Of a stretch of DNA of 64,000 nt, positions 46,601-50,612 are shown piece after piece. The notes beneath the pieces are model-generated. The model did not search any database. It saw nothing but the letters and a program-made list of their open reading frames with translations, and was not told the origin of the DNA. The position numbers and the translations under genes are program-made. The DNA is taken from positions 1 to 64,000 of the forward strand of contig JARQWU010000029.1 of the NCBI GenBank assembly GCA_040182905.1. The letters are read 5' to 3'. The stretch is from Barthelona sp. PAP020. Lineage: Eukaryota > Metamonada: BaSk clade. Every line of letters begins with the position of its first letter. Within the stretch, counting starts at the first letter, position 1.

Positions 46601-47852
46601 AATTTTGATAAGCAACATTCAACCGTTGAAATGGTTTGAAAAGCTATTCCCTGTTGATGAAGTTGATCGTAAGGGTATTTTTGAGAAAGATGACACTGAA
46701 GTTGATATTGGTGAAGTTCCGGAAGAACACAAAGAAAGTGATCCAGTGGAAGAGAATATTCAAGACAAGGAACTTATTATTGATGAAGAGACTGTTGACA
46801 CTGATCTCAAAATTAAATCAGAGGAAGAAATGAATCAGATCATTTCAAATTCGATTGTCTCCAATCATGCATCTTCTAATTCTTCACTTTTGAATGATGA
46901 AAATCCAGATGGTGAACCCAGTTTTAAGGCAATAACACCCATTTTCTCAGATAACGAGAGTGATAGTGAAGAATCGGATATTGAAAACATTGAAATAGGA
47001 ACACCAAACATTGGTAATGCTATTATCACAGATACAGTTGATGATGAAAATGTGCAAACAAAGGAAGACTTATTATTGGATGATTTGGGCAAACTTTTCA
47101 ACAAGGATACTGAAATGCAAATAGGTAATAATAAAGTTTCTGACTCTGATTCTGATGATATTTTAGATGGTTTGGATTTTAACAATATGCATAATTCAGG
47201 GAAAAACCTTTTAATGAGCGAAAGAAAATCACAGAACTCACAGAACTCATTGCTTTTTGATTCCGAATCAAATAGCATTGACTTCAATGAAAGTGACCTT
47301 GAAGAGCTTTCGTTAGAAAATAAAAGTCATGAGAAACATGAAAGGAACAGAAATAAGCTGAACACGTTACGTCGAAATAAAAGGAAAAACACAAATCAAA
47401 ACCAATCCCAAAAGCATCCACAACCTTCGAAATCTGGCAATGATATGTTACCACAGATTGGTTTCAAAAAGATCGATTATCATGATGACGTTTTTGCCAA
47501 TGAACAACCTGAATTGTTAAATAGAAATAATCGATCGCCGTCTTATGCAAGCGATATTGGAAAGTTATTGAATGAGATGCATTTACCGACTTTGAGCACT
47601 ACACAAATTGAAAATAACAAAGATGTAACCACAGTAACTCACAACAAGTGGCATCTCAGCAGTGACGATGATGTTCCTGAAGTTGTACCAATGGCAATTA
47701 CAAATTTCACAAAGGCGGTTAATTGGGAAGATGATGCCGCCAAAAAGAAGGTTAAAAAACCCAAGAAAAAGTCAAAAATAGATAAAAAATCAGACAATTT
47801 TTATGGAAACAGCTTTGATTTTGACAATTTAAATTTGAATAAATGGAGATAG
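28656..47852 (+). CDS. Giant modular surface membrane protein (EGF/propeller/Cys-repeat/IPT/polytopic TM)
   Basis: A single 19.2 kb exon encoding 6398 residues. A signal peptide (about 1-24) leads into four modules, each an EGF-like unit (CxCxxxxxGxxC; near residues 35-75, 625-685, 1435-1477 and 2060-2090) followed by a beta-propeller-like region and a Cys-rich segment. Three propeller-Cys units without EGF follow (about 2760-3135, 3255-3620 and 3830-4210). Then come about 21 copies of a 30-residue Cys repeat (4252-4917), three IPT/TIG-like Ig folds (about 5018-5415), a GCC2/GCC3-like Cys-rich stalk (5415-5585), six or seven membrane spans (5587-5988) and a cytosolic tail of about 410 residues. 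The tail is acidic and Ser-rich, ending in a Lys cluster. NxT/NxS sites are frequent in the extracellular part. The membrane region is not a clear GPCR. A receptor or adhesion role is inferred. Confidence 0.82.
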   Translation: MIIFFKRLILFLFLAIFFKRIESKDFDNVILHPCGGLSIYGPQCEFNSTHCLNGIVFRGACQCFDNYYGTHCEYEKNNDLKIYDSVFIKGYTNTSTMSFEKIPQKYHENKAMKFFYKTENFTCFAIGEMFYVEYFVDNIFVWKKGVDITNFAITNNSIITEVYFEYFGALVVVNDFLILELRWFENQKISVDHVFSFPSISSYYGVQYIKQMLYVIPFSETGFELFILSSSGDLYFCSLDRSVKLLEAPLKIHESQEIKGFSISYENDKDNHLLAWNDHYFAICPNIFNISTCSYEHFANHVIKQVTIFETNIILRVLKNDIVTLVFFNTIYDFDFPHSAIFGKTASVGELFVRNNQLYFTSTYGRLFMILLTNTSTNTNLKINNYFFDSLIEIKSNQTTWALQADFSLQSLVRDTTKALPKLFFYEAHFPGHLKIRELSKFQRHLILNSNITEWTVPIKIECPQGQSFSNISYALCRGIDEFTGYKHPYGSLVERCPYGFYASSNRECLQCTGTSDDPKACPQYKYNLETLEIEQCGVNSTLPCVTCEYPLVLDLFNRKCMFMRPINRTEQPIIDYFGQVVSNDTIVSMRLSIVDGEIKKFLPTPYEISELAYNEYFDDFGNVLTCSGRLVRYFGRICGHICSNSSRFGNKCQYSQDSCVGGIVRNGRCICNKGMYGQFCDIMKPTFEYAYNIKTMIDLNDDRLGFGVTAFENIYSMAYSGFSESALQIYLLYGYIEFYITPGSDDYDIDTEFGFMGYGGIDQSKYSINSDKMSSFYFSYFYPGSMHPNVPIFSHGDTLMILSNYSGNEYHFFREVQDADGFFIEKVDAWTWGNIYESPIEMKRAGASVIVVTNASSVYLYYSGSWHRTVWDETPYFGYFAQSNSIFLFKSLAKELIFFNGYWMNTITGVPDVLSTNMLHISKILIDGDDFFTLSEEKGVCRFNSIESHVMCYDISKYVGYSQIVSDFELLSGSIVITTTDSMVIVLNYDGVMQHLVELVNSYIVGIFNGSLEFISQCYDDAEPAVENGNDHFSCVALMDPDTLESHFDDSLMYSSGGIQFDAMGWSYTDLVDLLIPNTLRLQYGYHCDFDGKYFYQSPVHVYNNESFIGYQFTFVTPYSIFYGCLGAAEVVLPSMFSYCQIMPLNQYISDTTAPFTFSKVEDGHRRDLNSINTLIQCQDQFTYCLDGLSRNCSIGYKADADSHSNCVVCDDGDFCAFNSSYSSTSDKFWIDEFNTTVYPLTNRKFRNSSGDFLCAFGFEANEDGTACEACINSTCAQGYSVESPPFYKIGSIEPCDVNEACFGTHEQYLTSDEYFNGVNIFTCPYNTYHGGDMYSIECHPCEIGKIVVDNRCLYVSYKASLYPPLINDVTVADNHFLILNETSTLHPDNMDVFFDESTNFEITVNPDNYNVGDTTGTDIDSLATDYSVDIFDVCPTNTWGPECEYTHQQCVHGKVILGQCYCHEEFIGSFCESKNLFKSFKAFKSFYNSELPMTIPFLNDFDVSLRECSVNNSLNIISATLDMVYDADTNSLRFYYGVNKNIVQIAPLYIANFTYGELFVSSEFDVQITNNRTFGALTVATNESVFVAHFKFDNSFVYITEINLLSCGLPQVTMNVRNILLMDNYMVLFMSDEAIYQMYTNTSYCIAALMGINNRFIAEDFDRTPSNISYLNRQLNYVKHFDTNTLMAVANYAVVTYNIVEKKYHRFVMEDVLFCHQQCSTFSFMWYNPIQGTASYYCDSVPYYMNFKGVDVKNACTSKDTFDLPVIFPLWKTYDRKTQKIKDIAFSINFNQEFFWILSNGRVISSKDLPFFETKDNSRDYASNQEFKAFFHVKYLKFFENPFVYSPISVSCPPNTQLNLTSYPYARNGYSNYSSESLLFNSLCSPVIDDGNVTSLFGTRVSKNECFDVRGSSYSDGFGEYCYLPYEGVDHFINSVKTIDSYHLKKVNFSLIEIEANSTEGTLNLNNFSCPNGFSAHKNRRECLFCDPTEVCFSGRVYSINNFIETFGLTLPTTHSLVNGKIVLNYSATICGPYEEYRNGECSKALKTSFPGTGPYGLYNSNFCSNGYAVGKRCECFAGWTGIRCDLHVSEADFRLFNSKLFLDYGIISEGNSSDSHSETYTFSSKGLLIDDYLIENCFEPVRLDESVWCMDLDYLFNPAEPTNGIIRSFKFIFQGNNMTIVVLSDGSGFLLNASKYFEILQHVPLPPITNGKCQIFDAFMDFNSKDVINFLMVCTTEDEVSSLYHANITLGDIGSIKFDAINDGPYKYQYLFNKYNNVNKMYHRISSKGTIFANGTIHFKDSDWKIDLSAKNLIPVALYDSDSLVIVTPLCDIGKYYSMSYMMCTTPNSGYNVSRSRFDYVNEAGTDLEMLQGGVNNANVFYDVCDGTKSHTYVNHHKRTCPGFLQTGEKCPDGHVCLNGHSFYCGDYYLYANTVTQRCEICPLGKACYKGVIHKDFSPLKTIGQYILPSDYYNGYRCANGSIPFNHHCLPWGNHTYVIYPNHLDFSSPLEWKQVSGETKLIGINGDMMLFETAFKWHSVVDGMLYNCENGFYLNSSRQCEETAPYMGTYNVRSTLKAGESCSSGTYWNGMICSSYLPMNSMGYSRISYWDDYYFGSNTDGYKWLNGELIECASNEVCFDDVVHFCPEGMTGKYDLRKCILECEFGWVYNSITEECEEKCPQTDPHYKNSYDPILDVCVLRNQTVGWYYLDGYGWKPCEIGYACPGYEFEPIKCDEDSVINAVGDACISFTDILNKDKESTCDTTSSKGFVFDSSFFYHNLKFFNNSKAKVMGVSSNGRLTAISLRIYDGCVEEGCGCRVAVFGENLETPIWMVENNLDGMCDRMILNDKTFGINIKISDKYLVSANGTQAKIYDVATWPFVELQFDKALLPFFSINIDDDTNMLAIGTQIFVKSDPITFSYVNAVDRSLWCYLGGFNCSFALKKNLFIVGNPKNENYEGTVHVFRVYLATNTIFKLASLSYTDSFNEVINCESNSRFGVSVDIAEDYSIVVGSKYEILIYNYAGSNVWTFNQSLVDNFACEHTFENRVVKLSSDGSFLTSHLTYIDNDGLFNTHFLIFIESNKWYQLMYTNITQFSEDIYVQQYFIDSQIMDISNHTISFVNYAKSRIDRYMINCTSCEHYERFEQVVGEVYCVPKTQYALPCVEMNTYYNASSYMCVPCVHVDVILDKCIMSIPLGYYYVDGVGIKICPIGFACPGNNEPIIKCQIGEILNSNGSLCMNSSLAFENYVEEGHCIGGFSHKYAEIEDPYAYFNGQGTVEKLHVVSNTNLTLIVLRITDCVQDAEYCGLYWVVYGRNDTIPVWSLEISGDSDSLVNVTMSDDYIFAAFNKSDFRIYKIADLSFSLIISFVPTPAEVYTTMYEDTYRLISTDGNFFIINNLVYYLIADTYFSAVKELKVTAVDWSLSDVVVKNGIVFLSRTYKDGDNLLHELDMYDLNSYFTVTYFIGISKVIEHSFDNFLLEDSFERAIGLDYDSNTGLVAYGTRDNIYVYSFNNFTYEYSLLIAFKDNLMEAIDRSIKIRNESLIVSSVGYNSSGHYVASVQLFFDSSKRTDGSGTFQLQFIDVFDTTTSYLSVAISDDVVRVVSNKHTKILTYIMECQNCDSPLMINANYYSMWSYDSLYDYCKMSSRYFLPCSNGTFYNASSYACETCYDQGIQCINGGRVFECPFNEWSLDAINCIEAICPNGSRFDNDLKDCVECSNPHQICVSGTVIECGIDEITNNYIDCVSCGWNSLYNSFLQACEYAYAPVGQYYIGNTSYGGVATCLPNHSCAGGINSPVECLKGEIVDFAGGSCISLEFEGLTGEEFCENGYFPSQPYDPLKNCSCYFGMFRGFNLMNVNGTYKNLTEINNDGSSYFFNVAFNKNSTIYHNPNDNESYISLLGLNQKIPLFREPIASEKFVMLSASNRYAFAFYFKESSLKLDVFRIDYFDKKFVSQTFKTTPSLNMYSSIELGDDLLYVDGVFYVATETDVLEKVAVINNFCSALDLVSVGFNENYVIIGCASELVNERERGVVKIIDWTIEWKVVKTLTNINVTFPDSSYISSVKMNLNFGVSVDLDIQMKIVAIASYHFTYVYSFDSIDGSYELMRVKEHIVFTQKFGESTCNRIVKIANQTILSGFWLKYTDDKYLGDGGFELFAEINLKWVNVFDIMKSNVWYNVLRLSSDGRAFMGTIQTDDTVNVKPVMVGDTCSNKCFGELIYNATSNQCVIDPNLVTCDPGYYSDFDRCIRCIGPVYCVDNIQLPCPNGTTPSIDRTTCVACPTDKYCVENSFPKQCPYNTIPSPSTNASECVKCGSGYHGDGMKCVECSYPYVCPNGIQEKCPFGKKPLNSSHCTACVLPEQCPDGIVKYCLPGKYAVSNTLCDYCPVLHMCLGGNNMPIECNYNQIVATNNQSCLDCGSDSYCVDGVSTRCDPGQMPDETHSKCVPCTSTMVCPHGIAKSCSDGTLPNAGNTFCEPCTLGMVCSEGISKYCDDGFMPNADQTACIACEEKMICLSGSVYSCPSRFTPNELQTACVDCSLDKVCPNGYEETCSPGMMPDKSSTECVPCEEGYICEYGYADVCPTAFQPSVDKLSCVTCEDGYICPQGDKVSCDAGEYAYLSSVCKPCPAENYCENGLIKTCEPGLQPNSVNTGCETCEIGYSCPNGSKIQCSTGTMPDTSQTLCIDCAEGKACPSGVPITCPGGYAPSSNHSLCISCPSGFVCPSGVKEVCGNGYRPAEDRINCEEITMNCPDGQIPDTTFSSCISCPLNRICSGNVAYLCDSGKQPNVLQTECVECDFNHVCPYGFSTYCSPGMYDLEDNINCDPCLSNKVCPNGYIETCVDGFMPDDYNLACINCTVGHICIDGVASRCSGTTVPNSLRTECLECPNNNICQNGISKECSTNMVPNDELDTCVPCGDCVFRFNPVVLPRALNNRTIEIVLLKNVTITQDVILTIPKFNLQLISSSNYSNTFVFELPDEFNPLLVDEYETISARFEYNGDSYLSPEEEIQIYSEPILLSVEPSSLPRTSAKNLTVQGINIRAFGNPIKVKLQSVLQDKEIITFGVVKGDSIEIVHVPLPFASLTYDVIQILPALNNHDFAMNGISYTSYEMPVIRSLSPSNVVSYGGEIVELNVSSIFRSSSAIVGLYFINDNDEFELFSTALTSIIDENTVKIVTPTMSASHKWYYPALSLNGDDFNPSNNIFLTIDDSSYISIVDISSLVILHPCVATSSAKITFKLSSDVEEQAYGNFTYYNDVGSVVNEVKEVKIWKGDDGVYELVFDQNNCSSSEIQLTVSHLKFNMFFKVQSSVIPTQTISFFSSPPTFDNIYPSTVEQIGNFQVLIGGQNFSIANFQSLVKIGSYLVEDYLVRNNTAIMFSTPPIPEPISLEVFVAIDGFTFKTTNLFLHVEGCSKGYYSSSYLEACRPCSEGTAIDVENAVSCKSCAPGYYADEKGLTNCKTCPEHAISPKGASNVSECYCEAGYFGQYGQKCHKCPPGATCPKGSIYPIPNKGYWSSKNDPTVVVECIPANACSGGNLSASATADDIFGSCDNGFSGERCSECGAGHYVTSSDMCIQCPDLGLLSVIFVIVGAIILCIIMICITRPPEKYQNLVNNSPSNLVRDESEDDTELNLKTKKLTSQPSTTSISSESSEHNMENIPRTLTNLVGALKQNATTLTIGINFAQVTAILKNFDLAWPDSILKVFSWFSTLNFNLSVASPGCLFTMNFIQDVYSRLALPILFLIIFVGIYFIGKKFLAVGKSITWKYNIIASFALLMVYLYSFLGQAGLDFFNCTTLADGTRVLVKSPDIICNSSEWSGHMFVPMLGIIIYVFGIPITYFVIVRHFAKDKRLDEMAIKVSLGKLYENYVGIYAFWESFIMLRKLLVLLCIVFLATSETDKALLSVCLLFVALLAQVFFAPFKSAKFDVMEFSSLLASLLVLFSGIVSDHADVTSGVKTIMNLIAVLGVLFVVVIFITILISNIQPLKWFEKLFPVDEVDRKGIFEKDDTEVDIGEVPEEHKESDPVEENIQDKELIIDEETVDTDLKIKSEEEMNQIISNSIVSNHASSNSSLLNDENPDGEPSFKAITPIFSDNESDSEESDIENIEIGTPNIGNAIITDTVDDENVQTKEDLLLDDLGKLFNKDTEMQIGNNKVSDSDSDDILDGLDFNNMHNSGKNLLMSERKSQNSQNSLLFDSESNSIDFNESDLEELSLENKSHEKHERNRNKLNTLRRNKRKNTNQNQSQKHPQPSKSGNDMLPQIGFKKIDYHDDVFANEQPELLNRNNRSPSYASDIGKLLNEMHLPTLSTTQIENNKDVTTVTHNKWHLSSDDDVPEVVPMAITNFTKAVNWEDDAAKKKVKKPKKKSKIDKKSDNFYGNSFDFDNLNLNKWR
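41409..43406 (+). repeat. Array of about 21 90-bp units encoding a 30-residue four-cysteine repeat
   Basis: Inside the giant gene, residues 4252-4917 repeat the pattern C-x2-C-x5-C-x7-C-x12. Most units are exactly 30 residues, usually with CPNG or C-x-x-G at the third Cys and a Pro near position 24. I count about 21 full units and two shortened ones. Units differ freely at non-Cys positions, so the array is old, not a recent expansion. It resembles the TNFR/GCC-type Cys-rich repeats seen in protist surface proteins. Confidence 0.85.
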
Positions 47853-48034
47853 CAGTGGAGCCTTTTATTCATTCTTAAACAATAAAATGTAAATATAATT
47901 ATATCTTTTTTTCTGCAATTTTTAAATAAAACAGTAAATAGGACGTCAACACAAATCCTAAGTGTTTCAACCATCATTTCGACAAGATTTTGAAGTTTTG
48001 TGGAATATTATGATTCTTTCTTGTGATTTTAAAA

Positions 48035-49432
48035 ATGGATTCTCATCATGAAATATACAATTCAAACGAATTAAATAGAATGTTGGATGATTCAGGAATA
48101 GTTCTTGGAAGATATAGATCTGCAAACTCTTGAAAAATATGAAGATTTTCTAAAACATGTCCAGTTTAATATTTCCAGATTATGTTACCGAAGAAAATGA
48201 TAACCATTTATATTTGGGGGAACAAAATGGAATTATTGTTGTTATCAAATGTTATACAAAAGGGATAAAAGGGGATGAACTGATAAAAGAATGTTGTGAC
48301 TTGTTTCAAAGATTTCCATTCATGCGAAGGGTGTTTGGTACCACATAAATCAATGAAAGCTATGGTATTGTGATAGAGTTTTGTGAAACCATTTTTGCAA
48401 AAATGATAACTGATTTTTCAACAAATTTGAACCAAAAAAAAATTGAATTAACTCATCAAATTGAAGTATTAGCTGAACAATCAAATCAACTAAAAAATTG
48501 GAAGATTATTAAAGGCTCTCCAAAAACTGGAAACCAAAACTTTTTTGCAATTCAAAATTTCGAAGAAACCCTTGTGTTTAGTGATGAGTTTCCTGGTAAA
48601 TATGTTTGTGCCCTTAACTTTAGCTCTAATGGACAATTTTTTGCTATTGCAGGCTGTTGGAACAGTAAACTTCTGAGAGTGTATGATTCCAAAACCCATG
48701 GAATTGTCAATGAAAATGAGTATGTCAAAACAAGGGGTCTCAGTTTTTTTCCAGACTCTAAATTGTTGGTTGTTGGTGGAAAAGGTCCAGAAATTCCCAT
48801 AATTGATGTTGAAAAACAATGGGAGCAACAGCTGTGGGATTCGAAATGTAAATCATGTGTCGTTTTCACCAGATGGCAAAGTACTTTCTTTGGTATGGAC
48901 CGTGGGTATATTGCCATATACATGCCAGAAGGACAAAAATTACATGAATCTAAACAACATCAAAAATTTGTCGGATCGGTTCGTATTGGTCCTCACATGA
49001 AATACTTCACTTCTATTATTCTTGATGGACACTCAAAGTTGTTATTCTTAGAAGGTTATGAAGAGATTCACTCTTGGAATCATTGTAAAAAAGTATATTT
49101 TGGTAGTTTTTCACCAAATGGTGAGTTTTGGGCAACAGGAAATGTCAGTGGCACAATACGCGTATTCAGGGTTGAATCTAGAGAGTTGGTGGGAAATCAT
49201 AAAGTTCATAATGGTTCGGTTCCATCTATCATATTCTCCAAGATAATTTGATATATACCTGTTCTATTGATAAATCTTTTGCTATAACTCGAGGGAAACA
49301 AAACAAGTAGTACAAAAAGTGTTTGTTAACTTTGAAATATTGGTTATTGCAATCAATTTCAATGGAACTCGATTATTATGTTGTGGTTCTAAGATTCCAA
49401 AAATTATCCAAGAAATTGTGAGATATTATTAA
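48035..49432 (+). pseudogene. Decayed pseudokinase-propeller gene, with the kinase C-lobe and coiled coil deleted
   Basis: A relative of the gene at 9656-11875. The ATG at 48035 opens a frame that hits TGA after 33 codons; coding similarity resumes in another frame. The N-lobe (IIVVIKCY, matching MVLIKCF) is followed in frame by a TAA at 48346-48348. Similarity then continues at once (YGIVIEFCE, matching KGIVMEYYE), so this stop replaces a coding position. The rest of the kinase domain and the coiled coil are missing. The propeller runs from about 48590 to 49249 (DRGYIAIYMPEGQKLHESKQH). After another shift it continues as IYTCSIDKSFAI and then, in a further frame, INFNGTRLLCCG up to about 49430. 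The CaaX end is lost. Several shifts, one nonsense change and a large deletion mark it as dead. Confidence 0.85.
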
Positions 49433-49653
49433 TAAAATTTTTCTCCAAATTAAACGTGTAGAGCCGCCATTTGGACATATTTGTGAATATTTAAGACTTT
49501 TTTGTCTTTTGACATTTTCTTTGGTTAATGTTTGTCTTAACTAAATAAAGCACATTAGATTATGAAGCTAAGAATAATCGTAATAGAAATTTGTAAATGG
49601 TTTGCTTCCCAATGGATGGGTAGTTGGATTGTTTTTTTTTTTGTCATTTAAGA

Positions 49654-50472
49654 ATGTACTTCAACGATCAAAACTTGATGGAAACGTTTCATCAAATTAC
49701 CAATGAGCATACAAATAAAATAGATGAACCCTCAAAACATCATAGAAATACTACATCTAATTTATTTGATTTTTCTACTTTGGCTACTGATATGGCTCAA
49801 AGATTACAACAAACTTCTGAATTATTTGATAGATTATCTCAAATAACTGGTGGATTAAAAAATTTTGAAACAAATGGTGAAGAAGTTCAACGTTTATTCG
49901 AAATCATTCAAAATCAATTGACTTCTATGAAGGATCAAATGCCTATATTACAAGGCGTTACCGAAACTCAACGATTAAACATTCAATCTCGAAAGTTTGC
50001 TGAAAACGTCTGTCAAACTTTGCAACATAAAACTGTAATGTTATCTTCACAATATAAATCAGCTTTAGAAGCTCATAGTCGATATATTACCAATCAAACA
50101 GAAAGAAGGACAATGTTATACAAGGACACAACTTTGGTAGACGTTCCTTTATTGGATGATAATGCTCATGGGCAGACTACAATGACATATGCACAAGATT
50201 TCAGAAGTTCTCAAACAGAAACCTTGAAGCAAATTGACACCATGTTGAATGAGCTACAAGATATATTCAAACAACTAAATTCTATCATTACAATGCATGA
50301 TGAAATCATTATTAATATTGAAAACACTGTTGATGATACTAACATGCATTTAGATGGTGCTGTTGTTGAAATTCAAAAGTTTTATAATAATATGAAGAAT
50401 AACAGAAAGTTGTTGATATATATTTTTATTGCTTTGATCATTGTTGTGTTTGTATATAAATTGATTATCTGA
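49654..50472 (+). CDS. SED5: Qa-SNARE of the Sed5/syntaxin-5 type, with His at the 0-layer
   Basis: In the known family, Sed5 drives membrane fusion at the ER-Golgi and intra-Golgi stage. The 272-residue protein has an N-terminal helical Habc-like region (about 35-150), a SNARE motif (about 188-250) and a C-terminal membrane anchor (253-272) that ends at the last residue. ELQDIFKQLNSII aligns with ELGSIFQQLAHMV of syntaxin 5, and the N-terminal stretch FDFSTLATDMAQRLQQTSEL also fits that subgroup. At the ionic 0-layer, where syntaxins have Gln, this protein has His215 (IITMHDEI). The start is the ATG at 49654; the longer frame begins with a TTG. Alternative: another Golgi or endosomal Qa-SNARE. 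Confidence 0.8.
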   Translation: MYFNDQNLMETFHQITNEHTNKIDEPSKHHRNTTSNLFDFSTLATDMAQRLQQTSELFDRLSQITGGLKNFETNGEEVQRLFEIIQNQLTSMKDQMPILQGVTETQRLNIQSRKFAENVCQTLQHKTVMLSSQYKSALEAHSRYITNQTERRTMLYKDTTLVDVPLLDDNAHGQTTMTYAQDFRSSQTETLKQIDTMLNELQDIFKQLNSIITMHDEIIINIENTVDDTNMHLDGAVVEIQKFYNNMKNNRKLLIYIFIALIIVVFVYKLII

Positions 50473-50612
50473 GGTCAGAATTCTTTTTTTTTTTTCAACT
50501 TATAATTGTGGTTATATTGTCTTAACATGATGTAGAAACGATATTACAGGGAAATATGATGATTTAAAAAAACCACAATTTTATTTTTTTTTTTTGTTTT
50601 ATTGTTGTTAAA

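Noticed and set aside
28656-47852. Adhesin or GPCR label for the giant surface protein
   Set aside because: EGF and IPT domains would fit an adhesin and the spans a receptor, but the membrane region matches no receptor class I can name, so only a descriptive call was given.
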